64,000 nucleotides of DNA from an uncultured Desulfovibrio sp. (GTDB lineage Bacteria; Desulfobacterota; Desulfovibrionia; Desulfovibrionales; Desulfovibrionaceae). Both the position numbers and the translations under genes were made by a program. The notes under the pieces are model-generated. The model did no database searches and was not told the origin of the DNA. It was given only the letters and a program-made list of their open reading frames with translations. Numbering within the stretch: the stretch's first letter is position 1; each line of letters begins with the position of its first letter. Below, piece by piece: positions 1 through 10,538 of this stretch. The DNA lies in the NCBI GenBank assembly GCA_934546745.1, contig CAKTDV010000017.1, forward strand, positions 4,587-68,586, given 5' to 3'.

Positions 1-1464
1 CTGCTCCACGCGGCGGATCATCTGATGGAGCTTCTGCTTGATGCTGGGACCGAGACCGCAGTTGAGCGCCTTCTGCAACTCGCTGATTTCGCGCAGGTGT
101 TTCAGGCGGCCTTCCTTCCAGCCCTTGAGGTTGAATATCTCAAGATGGGAAATCATGCCTTCGCAGTCCCAGAGAATCTCCGTCACGTCCTCCACGGTAA
201 GACCGCTGATGCACAGCGTCATGCGGTAGCCCGTGGGAATGCGATCCAGCTCGCGCATGAGATCGCCGGGACTCTTGCGCAGCAGCCGGGGCATATCCCC
301 AGGATTGGCCGAGGGATGCTCAAGATCGGGCAGTTCGGGATGTTCCTTGCGCGAAAGCCAGTGTTCCAGAATATCATTGGCGCCGAACGAGGCAAGGGCG
401 TCCAGTTCCGCCGTGGCTTCCGCGCACCCGGCCTCGGCCCGCGGGCGGATGGCCGCCATGCGCTCAAGCAGGGCGGGCCTCACATGCAGCTGCAGGTACT
501 CGGCCAGGCGGCGCAGGGAGGTATGCCCCCGCCCCATGTGGTCAAGAAAGGCCTCGAGACTGGCGGGCGGCACGTTGACGCCCCAGCGTTCGGCCAGGGC
601 CGGACGCTGGGTCTCGTTCCAGACTTCCAGCGTCAGCAGCGCCCTGTCCCGCCTCCAGTGCAGCACCTCCCTGCCCAGTTCGCTCAGGCCGGCCATCTGC
701 GGGCTCTGCAGAAACTCGATGAAGTCGCGGCCGGAGCTGAAGCCGCGCGGTACCCAGAGCATGTCCACAAAGCGCCCGTAGAACGGCGCCTGGAATTCCA
801 GCCCCACGCGCACGGTGATGCCCACGATGTCCGCCGCCTGCACGATTTCGTCGGCGGCCTCCATTTCCACGCAGTTGTCATAGAGCACGGTAATGGTGCG
901 AAGGCCCTTGATCCAGGCGTCCATGATGAGGTGCGTCGGCGTCTTGCGGCCCTGCGTGTTCATGTCATAGACATGATCGTCAAAGGCCAGCTGATTCCAT
1001 TCCTCCGGCATTTCCGGCAGATGGTAGGTGGCCAGCAGGCGGCGCACCACCCTTGGCGTGCCGAGGGCGGCGGCCCGAAAGTCGTGCGCCAGCCGCAGCT
1101 GCGCCTCCACGTTGCCGTGGGCGCGCACCATGCTTTTCATAATCTGCATGAGCACGCGGGCGGTATTGCGGCGCAGGGTGGAATGGGCACTGCTGAGCAC
1201 CTCGTCGTAGAGGGCCTGCAGGGCCAGCAGCCGTTCCCGCGCGCGGGATCCGCCGCTTTCCAGATTGCGCAGCAGGTTGATGACGGCATAGGCCATGCGC
1301 GACACCGGCGACGTGACCAGCTCCTTGACGCCGTGCGGATGGAGGTTGGGATTGAACAGACTGTCGTCGGATCGCAGGCGCGGCGCTTCCAGAATATGGT
1401 TCACCAGCGTCAGAATATCCCTGTCCTGCTTGTCAAAAAAAAGGCCCGTTCCGCGTCCGCGCAT
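1..1464 (-). CDS. Conserved protein of unknown function, C-terminus cut by window edge
   Basis: The minus-strand frame is open from an ATG at 1464 to the left window edge (488 codons, no stop seen), so the gene is partial at its 3' end. A good ribosome site (GGAGGGAG) precedes the ATG. The start lies 30 bp after the SapC-like gene, so the two probably form an operon. The protein looks soluble and largely helical, with no signal peptide or membrane segment. A central block, FDDHVYDMNTQGRKTP and then a TIM-barrel-like stretch around residues 175-220, is the most conserved-looking part and faintly recalls PHP-type or amidohydrolase-like barrels. I do not recognise the family and assign no reaction. 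Confidence 0.8.
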   Translation of the reverse strand, partial: MRGRGTGLFFDKQDRDILTLVNHILEAPRLRSDDSLFNPNLHPHGVKELVTSPVSRMAYAVINLLRNLESGGSRARERLLALQALYDEVLSSAHSTLRRNTARVLMQIMKSMVRAHGNVEAQLRLAHDFRAAALGTPRVVRRLLATYHLPEMPEEWNQLAFDDHVYDMNTQGRKTPTHLIMDAWIKGLRTITVLYDNCVEMEAADEIVQAADIVGITVRVGLEFQAPFYGRFVDMLWVPRGFSSGRDFIEFLQSPQMAGLSELGREVLHWRRDRALLTLEVWNETQRPALAERWGVNVPPASLEAFLDHMGRGHTSLRRLAEYLQLHVRPALLERMAAIRPRAEAGCAEATAELDALASFGANDILEHWLSRKEHPELPDLEHPSANPGDMPRLLRKSPGDLMRELDRIPTGYRMTLCISGLTVEDVTEILWDCEGMISHLEIFNLKGWKEGRLKHLREISELQKALNCGLGPSIKQKLHQMIRRVEQ

Positions 1465-1494
1465 GGTCTCTTCTCCCTCCGGGGGCAACGGGCG

Positions 1495-2256
1495 CTACTG
1501 TACCGGGGCCTTGGCATCGGCCGGGCAGGAGGGATGTTCCATGAGGGTACGCAGGTGGCGCAGGGAATCCCAGTGCGCATAGAGCAGTTCCATAACGCCG
1601 TTGCGTACCCATGCGGCAAGGGTTTCGTCCTTGTAGGCCATCAGCTTTTCCCGGTTGGCCACACGCAGGCCGGAAACGGCGTGTTCCCTGCCGCCAAAGG
1701 AGAGCACGATATGGCGCTCTTCCAGCACGGGCGAGAGGGCCAGTTCGGCCAGCCGTTCCCGCATGGCCTGATAGTTGCCGAACTGCCTGCCCAGCGCGGC
1801 GATCACCCGTTGCAGAACCTCGGAGGGGTCGCCCTCCGGCGTGTACAGGGGTTTGCCGCCGCGCCCCCGGAAGTGGGGAGCGTCCTCATCGATGGCGATG
1901 GCCATCTCCATGGCCGTTGCCGCGTCCCGGCCGCCGTCCCCGGCCTCCTCCCCTTCGCCGGAACGGCGCACCTCGGCCAGCGAAAACGGATAGTTCTCCA
2001 GCAGCAGGGGCAGATAGGGGGCCGTCCAGCGGCCCTTGGAGCCCACGAAGACATTGACATCCCCAAGCCCCAGCAGGGCAAAGGGCTGCGCCGATCCGGG
2101 CCGCGCGAACACTATGGGGAAACACCGGGACGCCTCGGCCACCTCGCCGGGCAGCAGGGGCACGAGACGCTGGTTGCGGGCAAAGGAAAAATCCGTCAGG
2201 CTGCGGTAATTGAGCCCGGCGTGTTTCGTTTTCTCCAGAAGAACGATATGCGACAT
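1495..2256 (-). CDS. SapC-like protein
   Basis: 253 residues. It looks like the SapC family (named after a Caulobacter S-layer-associated protein). Supporting features are the N-terminal region with RNQRLVPLLPGEVAEA, a central FPIVFA, and the GLGDVNVFVGSKGRWTAPYLP segment. There is no signal peptide, so it is probably cytoplasmic. A role in surface-layer or envelope assembly is only suggested by the family name. It is first in a likely two-gene operon with the unknown gene downstream (30 bp gap). It is divergent from the GT2 glycosyltransferase at 2427, which fits a surface-related neighbourhood. The family call is fairly secure; the function is not. Confidence 0.75.
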   Translation of the reverse strand: MSHIVLLEKTKHAGLNYRSLTDFSFARNQRLVPLLPGEVAEASRCFPIVFARPGSAQPFALLGLGDVNVFVGSKGRWTAPYLPLLLENYPFSLAEVRRSGEGEEAGDGGRDAATAMEMAIAIDEDAPHFRGRGGKPLYTPEGDPSEVLQRVIAALGRQFGNYQAMRERLAELALSPVLEERHIVLSFGGREHAVSGLRVANREKLMAYKDETLAAWVRNGVMELLYAHWDSLRHLRTLMEHPSCPADAKAPVQ

Positions 2257-2426
2257 AAGACGAGACTCCCAAAAAAGTGTGTTCCGGCAATAGTACGCAC
2301 ACCCCCGCCAGATCGCAAGGGTCGGGCGCGGCCTTTCGCGCCGTGCCCGAAGACAGTGACGCCCGATGTTTTCGCATTGCTTTTGCGGGAGGCGGAGGGT
2401 ACAGAACGAAGGATGGAGAGAGACGC

Positions 2427-4274
2427 ATGAACGCCCGCGCCATGGCGCTTGTGGAGGCCGCGAACACGGAGGGAGAACGCCGCGATCTGCGGCAACGGAG
2501 CCTTGCGCTGGCCGATGCGCTGGCGCGTGACGAGGGCCCGGAGGCCGCGCTGGACTTTCTGCGCGCGCTCTTTGCGTGCGGCATATTTGACAGGCCGCCC
2601 CTTTCCGGCGAAGCGTATACGTCGTGGCGGCGTCTGGCCGATGCCGTGCCGCCCCCCCCGATCCCGGAGAGCGGACCGCGCATTTCCGTGATCATGCCCG
2701 TGTACAATCCCCGCCCGGAACACCTGCGCGCCGCGCTGGACTCCGTCCTTGCCCAGACGTGGACAGACTGGGAACTCCGCGTAGCCGACGACGCCTCCAC
2801 ACGGGAGGACACGCGCCCCCTGCTTGCGTCCTATGCCCGGCGCGACGCCCGCGTGCGCCCCATCTTCCGGCCGGAAAACGGCCATATCTGCGCCGCCTCC
2901 AACAGCGCCCTCGCGCTGGCGACGGGAAGCTGGTGCGCCCTGCTCGATCAGGACGATCTGCTGTCGCCGGACGCGCTGGCCGCCGTGGCCGCCGCCGCCA
3001 ACGCCCATCCTGAGGCGCGCGTCATCTTTTCCGATGAGGATCAGGTTGTGGAAACGGACGGGAAGCGCGAGTACGTCCATCCGCTCTTCAAGCCCGGCTT
3101 CGATCCCGACCTGCTGCTGTCCTGCAACTGCGTCAACCATCTGGGGGTCTACCGCACGGACACCCTGCGCGCCCTGAACGGCTTCCAGCCCGGGCGGGAG
3201 GGTTCGCAGGATTATGATCTCGTCCTGCGGGTGCTGGCCCGTCACGGCGCGGGGGCCTTTGTCCACATTCCCCGCGTTCTCTACCACTGGAGGCGTCACG
3301 AGGGCAGTACGTCTGCCGGGTGGGCCGCCAAGCCCTATGTGCGCGACAGCGCCCGGCGCGCCCGCGCGGCCTTTGCCGCCGTCACGGGCCTGCGCGCGGC
3401 CTTTCCCGTGCCGGAAAACTCCACCCACGCCCACACGCGCTTTTTTCCGCCCCGGCGGCCTCCGCTGGTCACCGTCGCGCTGCTGGCCGGAAACGGCGCG
3501 CCCGACGCCGCGCTCTGTGAACGCTGGCCCCAGTGGCTGGAGCGCTGCGGCCTGGCCCATGACGTTCTCCTCGCCTGCCCCGCCGCCCATCAGACGGCCT
3601 TTTCCCCGCTGGCCGAACGCCTGAACGCCCGGCTGGCGGCCGCCCCTTCTGGCGATCCCTTTACACTGGCCAACGCGGCCCTGCGGGCGGCGGTGGGGGG
3701 CGTTCTGTACTTTCAGTTCCTCGACGGCGCGCCCCTGACGCCGGACTGGACGGCGATGGCCTGCGGCGCGCTGCTGCGGCTTGGCGTGGCCGCCGTGGGG
3801 GGCCGTTCGCTGTCGCCGCGCGGCTTTTTCCACCATGCGGGCTATGCCGTGGGCTACCGGCACGCGCCCAGCGGCCCCGGCGGCCCCGGTGGCACTGACG
3901 GCCCCCTGCTCTGCCCCGCCTATGCGGGCTTGCACCGGCAGTCCGGCGGCTATTTCAACTGGATCAACCTCCCCCATGCCGCGCCCGCCGCGCGCCTTGA
4001 CGGCCTCTGCTGCCGCCGCGATCTTCTGGAAAATCTCGACGGCTTTGATACCCGCGCCGGACTCTGGGCCGACGCCGATCTCTGTTTCCGGGCGTGGACG
4101 GGTCAGGGGCTGCGCTCCGTGATCCTGCCGCTGGACACGCTTTCAGCCCGGCCCGCGCCGCCCACAGGCGCGCCGCTCCTGCTCCGGCGCTGGGGGGATC
4201 TGCTCGCCGCGCCGCCCTTCCAGCCGCCCGCCCTGTCATGGACGCCCGGCGGCTGGCGTCTGCGGACAATCTGA
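2427..4274 (+). CDS. Family 2 glycosyltransferase, large form
   Basis: 615 residues from the ATG at 2427, which has GGAGAG six bases upstream. An open frame continues to 2277 but carries no ribosome site and would overlap the divergent promoter region. The GT-A domain begins near residue 88 with ISVIMPVYNP and SVLAQTWTDWEL. It contains the LDQDD motif and an FSDEDQ metal/nucleotide-binding motif, then GFQPGREGSQDYDLVLR, typical of rhamnosyl- or galactosyl-type GT2 enzymes of O-antigen and glycan assembly. The C-terminal 300 residues resemble a second, weaker GT2-like region (GFDTRAGLWADADLCFRA). It probably transfers a sugar from an NDP-sugar to a surface glycan. The UDP-sugar enzyme follows 211 bp downstream. 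Confidence 0.85.
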   Translation: MNARAMALVEAANTEGERRDLRQRSLALADALARDEGPEAALDFLRALFACGIFDRPPLSGEAYTSWRRLADAVPPPPIPESGPRISVIMPVYNPRPEHLRAALDSVLAQTWTDWELRVADDASTREDTRPLLASYARRDARVRPIFRPENGHICAASNSALALATGSWCALLDQDDLLSPDALAAVAAAANAHPEARVIFSDEDQVVETDGKREYVHPLFKPGFDPDLLLSCNCVNHLGVYRTDTLRALNGFQPGREGSQDYDLVLRVLARHGAGAFVHIPRVLYHWRRHEGSTSAGWAAKPYVRDSARRARAAFAAVTGLRAAFPVPENSTHAHTRFFPPRRPPLVTVALLAGNGAPDAALCERWPQWLERCGLAHDVLLACPAAHQTAFSPLAERLNARLAAAPSGDPFTLANAALRAAVGGVLYFQFLDGAPLTPDWTAMACGALLRLGVAAVGGRSLSPRGFFHHAGYAVGYRHAPSGPGGPGGTDGPLLCPAYAGLHRQSGGYFNWINLPHAAPAARLDGLCCRRDLLENLDGFDTRAGLWADADLCFRAWTGQGLRSVILPLDTLSARPAPPTGAPLLLRRWGDLLAAPPFQPPALSWTPGGWRLRTI

Positions 4275-4485
4275 GAGGACAAAAAGGCCCCCGGACGGAT
4301 GAAGGGATCGGCCGGCCCGCCCGCGCCACGGCGGCAGGCGTCCTCACCGGGCGGGGAGACGGGCGGGAGCCTGCGTTGCAAGGACATTGCGCCCGTGGTA
4401 AAAATGCTGCACGGCCCCTCCGAACGCCTTCCGGGGCAGCATACCACACAACGCCGCCCCGGCGCGGCGGCAAAGAGAGAACGCC

Positions 4486-5460
<975 letters not shown>

Positions 5461-5464
5461 AAAA

Positions 5465-5514
5465 ACGCGCAAAAAAGCGGGGGAAGGGCCTTGCCTAGGC
5501 ATACCCTTCCCCCG
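5465..5514 (-). terminator. Rho-independent terminator for acs
   Basis: A perfect 11-bp GC stem (5478-5488 with 5504-5514) has a 15-base loop that itself contains GCCTAGGC. Read on the minus strand it is followed by a run of six T. It sits about 95 bp beyond the acs stop and just past the convergent decarboxylase gene. Confidence 0.8.
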
Positions 5515-5608
5515 TCGGCCGTCGCGGCGGCATCGCCGCCACAGGGCGCGGGCGCGTACCGCATCGGGAGGAACATCCGGCACGCGCCCGGCAACAGGAA
5601 AAAACGCC

Positions 5609-7684
5609 TTACTGATCCCGCTTCTCCGCGACGGCATGGCTTCCCTGCCCGCTGGGATGCTCCTCCGCCGCCGCGGATGCGGTCTCGTGCTGTCCCAGCA
5701 GCAGGTTCTGGTGACTGATGATCAGCGGCTTGAGGACGTCGGGCTTGGCCAGCGCCGTGGTATCGCCAAGGTCGTCGTAGGTGCCGCCCGCAATCTTGCG
5801 CAGCATACGCCGAATGATCTTGCCGGAGCAGGTCTTGGGCAGGGCCTCGGCGAACTGGATGTATTCGGGCGATGCCAGTGCGCCGATGTCCCGGCGCACG
5901 GCGTCGCGCAGCCTCTTGCGCACGTCGTCGCTCCACGGCACCTCGTCGCGGGTGACCACATAGGCGTAGATGCCCTCGCCCTTGAGCGGATGGGGCATGG
6001 GCACCACGGCGGCCTCGGCCACCTCAGGGCAGGAGGCCAGCACGGCCTCGATTTCCGCCGTGGACAGCCGGTGGCCGGAAACGTTGATGGAATCGTCAAT
6101 ACGGCCCAGAATCCAGAAATAGCCGTCCTCATCCACCTCCGCGCCGTCTCCCGACTCATAGCAGCCGAAACGCTGGAAATAGGACTGGTATTTCTCCTCG
6201 TCGTTGTAGACGCCGAGCATCATGCCGGGCCAGGGCTTACGGATGACAAGATGCCCTGAGCGCCGCCCTTCGCTGGTGTCCATGTCCGGGGTCTGGCCGT
6301 CGCGCAGCACGGCGGCATCCACGCCGGGAAGCGGCTTGGTGACGGAGCCGGGCTTGAGCTTGGTGGCGTAGGGGAAGGGCGAAATCATGGCCCCGCCGGT
6401 CTCGGTCTGCCACCATGTGTCCACAATGGGCAGTTCGCCGCCGCCGATGTTGCGGTGATACCAGTGCCAGGCCTCAGGGTTCATGGGTTCGCCCACGCTG
6501 CCAAGAATGCGCAGCGTGCCGAGATCATAGCGTTCCGTCCAGGCCTCGCCCATACGCATAAGCGAGCGGATGACCGTGGGCGCGGTATAGAGGATATTGA
6601 CGCGGAATTTCTCCACCATGCGCCAGTAGCGGTCGGGCTTTGGCCAGTTGGGCACGCCCTCGAACATCATGGTCGTCGCGCCCAGCGCCAGCGGTCCGTA
6701 CACGCCGTAGGTGTGACCGGTAATCCAGCCGATGTCGGCGGTGCACCAGTGCACGTCGTCATCGCGCATGTCAAAGATCCATTGCGCCGTGTGGGCGGCG
6801 TATGTCAGATAGCCGCCGGTGGAATGCATGATGCCCGTGGGTTTGCCCGTGCTGCCGCTGGTATGGAGCAGGAAGAGCGGGTCATTGGCGTCCATGCTTT
6901 CGCAGGGGAAGTCCACGTCAAGGGTGAAGTCCTCAATGAGATCGTGCCACCAGATATCGCGGTTGGGCGTCATCTTCACGTCGTAGAGATCGGCGTGATT
7001 GACCACCACCACATGGGCCACGGAGGGGCACCTCTCAATAATGGGATCGAGATTGGCCTTGAGAGGCTTGAGCTTGCCCGCGCGCACGGCGGCGTCCGCC
7101 GTGATGACGACCTTGGCCTTGGCCCCCTGGATACGGCTGCGCACGCCGCCTTCGGCATAACCGGAAAAAATGGTGGTATGGATGGCCCCGATGCGCGCGC
7201 AGGCCAGCATGGCGATGACAAGTTCGGGAATCATGGGCATGTAGAGCGCCACCCGATCTCCCTTCCGGATGCGCAGGGAACTCAGCGCGTGCGCCACGCG
7301 GCAGACCTCGGTATAGAGCATCTGATAGGTGAAGCAGCGCACGTCCATTTCCTTCTCGCCCTGCCAGATGAGCGCCGCCTTGTTGCGGCGGCCGGAAAAC
7401 AGGTGCCTGTCAATGCAGTTGAACGAGGCGTTGAGCTTGGCGCCGGTGAACCAGCGGTACTTGTGCCGCTCATCGTCCACCTCCAGAACCTTGTCCCAGC
7501 GCTTGAACCAGTGCAGCAGCTGCGAGGCCCGCGCGGCCCAGAAATCATTGGGATCATCCAGGGCGGCCCGGTACAGGGCTTCGGCTTCGTCGCTGCCGCA
7601 GACCCAGGCGGACGATTTGCCGTGCTGGGGGGGGAGGTAGCTGCGCTGTTCCGTCAACAAGGTGGTGAGGCGCTCCTGTGACAT
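5609..7684 (-). CDS. acs: Acetyl-CoA synthetase (AMP-forming)
   Basis: 691 residues, slightly longer than the usual 650. It activates acetate with ATP and CoA via acetyl-AMP. The ANL-superfamily P-loop TSGSTGKPTG is at residues 275-284. Other landmarks are WWQTETGG, the hinge region ILGRIDDSINVSGHRLST, and the C-terminal PKTCSGKIIRR, whose lysine (about 622) is the catalytic residue and the usual target of acetylation control. The start at 7684 has GAAGGAG upstream. The gene is monocistronic, with its own terminator and a 250-bp upstream region. In a sulfate reducer it would assimilate acetate or recycle it. The C-terminal tail (about 25 residues, rich in Ala, Glu, Ser) is longer than in most relatives. 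Confidence 0.97.
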   Translation of the reverse strand: MSQERLTTLLTEQRSYLPPQHGKSSAWVCGSDEAEALYRAALDDPNDFWAARASQLLHWFKRWDKVLEVDDERHKYRWFTGAKLNASFNCIDRHLFSGRRNKAALIWQGEKEMDVRCFTYQMLYTEVCRVAHALSSLRIRKGDRVALYMPMIPELVIAMLACARIGAIHTTIFSGYAEGGVRSRIQGAKAKVVITADAAVRAGKLKPLKANLDPIIERCPSVAHVVVVNHADLYDVKMTPNRDIWWHDLIEDFTLDVDFPCESMDANDPLFLLHTSGSTGKPTGIMHSTGGYLTYAAHTAQWIFDMRDDDVHWCTADIGWITGHTYGVYGPLALGATTMMFEGVPNWPKPDRYWRMVEKFRVNILYTAPTVIRSLMRMGEAWTERYDLGTLRILGSVGEPMNPEAWHWYHRNIGGGELPIVDTWWQTETGGAMISPFPYATKLKPGSVTKPLPGVDAAVLRDGQTPDMDTSEGRRSGHLVIRKPWPGMMLGVYNDEEKYQSYFQRFGCYESGDGAEVDEDGYFWILGRIDDSINVSGHRLSTAEIEAVLASCPEVAEAAVVPMPHPLKGEGIYAYVVTRDEVPWSDDVRKRLRDAVRRDIGALASPEYIQFAEALPKTCSGKIIRRMLRKIAGGTYDDLGDTTALAKPDVLKPLIISHQNLLLGQHETASAAAEEHPSGQGSHAVAEKRDQ

Positions 7685-7948
7685 GTTTCGCTCCTTCTCT
7701 CATCAGCTGAACGCTGTCTCTCAAATAGGGGGGACATACCCGCCATTCTAGCGGCGTAGCCCCTTTGGCCGGACGCGTCAAGCGCCGGAACGCTGTTTGA
7801 GCTTTCAGTCATCATTGCGCCTTTTTTCTCCAGCGGCTGTGCCCTCCCCCCGGAAGGGCAATGATTCCGCCGTGTCACCGTGTTGTTCCTTTTTTCCCAA
7901 TCCCCCTGTTTTTACGAAAAAAAATTTTTTTCGACCAAACGAAAAGAA
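7685..7948. other. Intergenic region upstream of acs
   Basis: About 260 bp between the acs start and the terminator of the symporter gene. It includes A/T tracts around 7918-7931. A minus-strand frame encoding about 54 residues (ATG near 7823, ending inside acs) has a weak ribosome site and biased, Ser/Arg-rich composition; I do not treat it as a gene. No convincing -35/-10 pair was found. Confidence 0.4.
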
Positions 7949-7973
7949 GCCCCCAGGCACAACGCCCGGGGGC
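7935..7973 (-). terminator. Rho-independent terminator for the AGCS symporter gene
   Basis: A 10-bp stem with one mismatch (7949-7958 with 7964-7973) and a five-base loop, followed on the minus strand by a T-rich tract. It lies 40 bp after the symporter stop codon. Confidence 0.75.
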
Positions 7974-8013
7974 CGATACGCAAGGGGGGCGGTTGCCCGG
8001 GGAAACGGAGCGC

Positions 8014-9378
8014 CTACTGCCCGCTTTGGGCCAGCTTCCGCTCAAAGTCCCGAAGCGAATCGCTCACCACCTTGTGCAGCACAAGAAGGGCTATCAGGTT
8101 GGGGATGACCATGAGGCCGTTGAACAGGTCGGCCAGCGCCCAGACGAGATCAACCTTGAGCGTCGCGCCCACCACGATGAAGCCGCAGACGACGATGCGG
8201 TACGGCAGGAGGCCGCCGCTGCCAAAGAGGAAGCGCACGTTCTGCTCGCCAAAGAAGTACCAGCCGATGATGGTGGAATAGGCGAAGAAGAACAGGCAGA
8301 TGGCCACAAAGGCCATACCAAGGCTGCCGAGGCCGAGGTTATAGGCCTTCTGGGTGAGTTCGATGCCGGTGACCTGATAGTCCAGCACGCCCGTCACCAG
8401 GATGACGATGCCGGTGAAGGTCACGACCAGGACGGTGGTGAACACGCCGAAGATGGCCACAAGGCCCTGCTCGGCGGGATGTTCCACCTTGGCGATGGCG
8501 TGGGCGTGGGGCGTGGAGCCCATGCCGGCCTCATTGGAGAACAGGCCGCGCGCCACACCGAACTGCATGGCCTTGGCCACGGTAAGTCCCAACGCGCCAC
8601 CCGCCATGGCCTGCGGGTTGAAAGCGGCGGTGAAGATGAGCTCAAAGGCCGATCCGACAAGATCGATATGGCAGAGAATGACGTAGGTGCCGCCCAGCAG
8701 GTAGATGGCCGCCATGATGGGCACAAGCTTTTCCGTCACGCTGGCAAGACGCCGCACGCCGCCAAAAAAGACGAGTCCCGCCAGAATGGCGGTGACGATG
8801 CCGCTCACGAGAAGCGGAATATCAAAGGCGGTATGCATGCCCTTGGAGATGGAGTTGGACTGCACCATGTTGCCGATGCAGCCCAGGGCGATGATGATGG
8901 CGATGGAGAAGAACGCGGCCAGCGGTTTGAATTTGGGGCCCATGCCTCTGGTGATGTAGTAGGCCGGGCCGCCGACCACATGCCCGTGTTCATCCGTGGT
9001 CTTGAAGGTCTGCGCCAACACGGCTTCGGCAAAGATGGTGGCCATGCCGAAAAAGGCCGCCACCCAGAGCCAGAACAGGGCTCCCGGACCGCCGGAAACC
9101 AGGGCGGTGGCGGTTCCGGCCACGTTCCCCGTGCCCACCTGGGCGGCCACGGCGGTGGCCAGCGCCTGGAAGGAGCTCATGCCGGTCTTGTCGGCCTTCT
9201 TGCCGAAGAGGGTGGCCCCGCCGAACATGTAGCGGGCGGCGAAACCGAAATGGCGCACCTGGGGAAAGCGCAGTTTGAAGGAATAGAAAATGCCCGTACC
9301 GCACAGCAGCGGGATAAGGACAAAGACACCCCACAGGACACTGTTAATGTCACCGACCAGCGAATTGAGAAACTCCAT
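8014..9378 (-). CDS. Alanine or glycine:cation symporter (AGCS family)
   Basis: 454 residues with about ten hydrophobic segments. It is an inner-membrane sodium-coupled amino-acid importer of the AGCS (AlsT/DagA) family. Landmarks are GTGIFYSFKLRFPQVRHFG at the N-terminus, AAQVGTGNVAGTATALVSGG, the family signature FWLWVAAFFGMATIFAEAVL, and SNEAGMGSTPHAHA. The ribosome site AGGAGGAAA precedes the ATG. It is monocistronic, with a strong terminator downstream. The likely substrate is alanine or glycine, but the exact amino acid cannot be read from sequence. Confidence 0.93.
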   Translation of the reverse strand: MEFLNSLVGDINSVLWGVFVLIPLLCGTGIFYSFKLRFPQVRHFGFAARYMFGGATLFGKKADKTGMSSFQALATAVAAQVGTGNVAGTATALVSGGPGALFWLWVAAFFGMATIFAEAVLAQTFKTTDEHGHVVGGPAYYITRGMGPKFKPLAAFFSIAIIIALGCIGNMVQSNSISKGMHTAFDIPLLVSGIVTAILAGLVFFGGVRRLASVTEKLVPIMAAIYLLGGTYVILCHIDLVGSAFELIFTAAFNPQAMAGGALGLTVAKAMQFGVARGLFSNEAGMGSTPHAHAIAKVEHPAEQGLVAIFGVFTTVLVVTFTGIVILVTGVLDYQVTGIELTQKAYNLGLGSLGMAFVAICLFFFAYSTIIGWYFFGEQNVRFLFGSGGLLPYRIVVCGFIVVGATLKVDLVWALADLFNGLMVIPNLIALLVLHKVVSDSLRDFERKLAQSGQ

Positions 9379-9661
9379 GTTTTCCTCCTGACATGTAAAG
9401 AGCTGATCCCCGCCGGGCGCGCCCGGCGCAAACGACAGGCGGACGGCGGGAGGTCAAGGGAAACGCAGCGCGATCATGACGCCGCTGGCACGGGGAAAAG
9501 CAGGGCGCCGGCCTGCCGCGCAGGCTTGCTCTCCAAAAAAATACGGAAAGTTGATACAAGTCATATCATGCTTTGGAAGCAGGGTCGAGCCTTTTCGGAT
9601 CCTATTTTTCGCGCCGCCGGAGGGCGAACGCGTCACGCTGACGAAGGGAGGAATGTCCAGC
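9379..9661. other. Divergent intergenic region, no gene seen
   Basis: About 280 bp between the AGCS symporter (minus) and the promoter of the methyltransferase (plus). It has a GC hairpin around 9409-9428 and an A/T-rich patch near 9530-9570 containing GATACAAGTCATATC, an imperfect palindrome that could be an operator or part of the symporter promoter. No coding frame here is convincing. Confidence 0.35.
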
Positions 9662-9690
9662 TTGCTCCACGCATGGAATAGCCCTATATA
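9662..9690 (+). promoter_or_regulatory. Sigma-70-type promoter for the MnmM-like gene
   Basis: TTGCTC, a 17-base spacer and TATATA, ending 47 bases before the start codon of the methyltransferase gene. Confidence 0.55.
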
Positions 9691-9737
9691 TACGGACTGC
9701 ATGAAGGCAACCCCCGAAACCCCTCTGAGGAAACGCC

Positions 9738-10538
9738 ATGTCGAAGAACACGGACAGGGAGAACAACGTGCAGCCCGTGCGGCCCGCGCGGCCCTCGCTG
9801 CTGGATCATCTGGCCCATGCGGCGCTGGCGCGGGCGCTGGCGGCGGCGGAAGAACTCGGCACACCCCCCCTGTGCGTGGACGGCACGGCGGGCAACGGGC
9901 ACGACGCGCTCTTTCTGGCGGAGACCGCTCCCCACGGCGCGCTTCTGCTGCTTTTCGACGTGCAGCCCCAGGCACTTGCGGCGACAGCCGCACGCCTTGA
10001 GGCGGCGCGGGCACAGGGCCGGCGGGCGCGCTGGCGCTGCCTGCCCAGGGGACACGAGCTGCTGGGAGAGACGCTGCGGGATCTGCCTCCGGAGGAGGCG
10101 GCTCTGCCGCTCATGGCGGCGGTTTTCAATTTCGGCTGGCTGCCCGGCGGCGACAAGAGCCGCGTCACGCGGGCGGAGACGAGCCTGCGGGCCGCGGAGG
10201 CCGCGCTGGAACGGCTGGCCCCGCGCGGCTGCCTGTGCCTGCACTGCTATACGGGGCATCCCGGCGGCGCGGCGGAGGAGGCGGCGCTCCGGGAACGGCT
10301 GGAGCGTCTGCCCCCCCGGCAGTGGCGCGTTTTCTACGGACGCGACATCAATCGCGACGTTCCGCGCAACAGCCCCCTCCCTGCCGCGCGGGAGGAGAGC
10401 AAGGACCTCCCCGGCTATGAGAGCCTGTTGCTGGCGGAACGTCTGCCGGTACGGCGGAACAGAGAGACGCCGAACCGCCCCTCCCGCGTCCCCACACAGG
10501 GAAGCCCTGTCGCACAGAAGACAGAGGGCGGACGCTAG
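9738..10538 (+). CDS. Class I SAM-dependent RNA methyltransferase, MnmM/YtqB-like
   Basis: 266 residues. The SAM-binding loop DGTAGNGHDALFLAE (about residues 50-64) and NFGWLPGGDKSRVT are close to those of the YtqB/MnmM family, which methylates the nm5 group of the wobble uridine to complete mnm5s2U34 in tRNA in bacteria lacking the C-terminal half of MnmC. A third conserved block, CYTGHPGGAAEE, and a C-terminal QWRVFYGRDINRD also fit. The 30-residue C-terminal tail is low-complexity and probably dispensable. The start follows GAGGA. The stop codon overlaps that of the convergent symporter gene in the four bases CTAG (10535-10538). Confident as a methyltransferase, moderately so for the tRNA target. 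Confidence 0.78.
   Translation: MSKNTDRENNVQPVRPARPSLLDHLAHAALARALAAAEELGTPPLCVDGTAGNGHDALFLAETAPHGALLLLFDVQPQALAATAARLEAARAQGRRARWRCLPRGHELLGETLRDLPPEEAALPLMAAVFNFGWLPGGDKSRVTRAETSLRAAEAALERLAPRGCLCLHCYTGHPGGAAEEAALRERLERLPPRQWRVFYGRDINRDVPRNSPLPAAREESKDLPGYESLLLAERLPVRRNRETPNRPSRVPTQGSPVAQKTEGGR

Noticed and set aside
25..2430. 801-codon plus-strand frame
   Set aside because: It is the opposite-strand shadow of the SapC-like gene and its partner: His/Gly/Arg-rich composition, no domains, no ribosome site.
7654..7823. Minus-strand 54-codon frame overlapping the acs start
   Set aside because: Weak ribosome site, Ser/Arg-rich, ends inside acs; more likely leader sequence.
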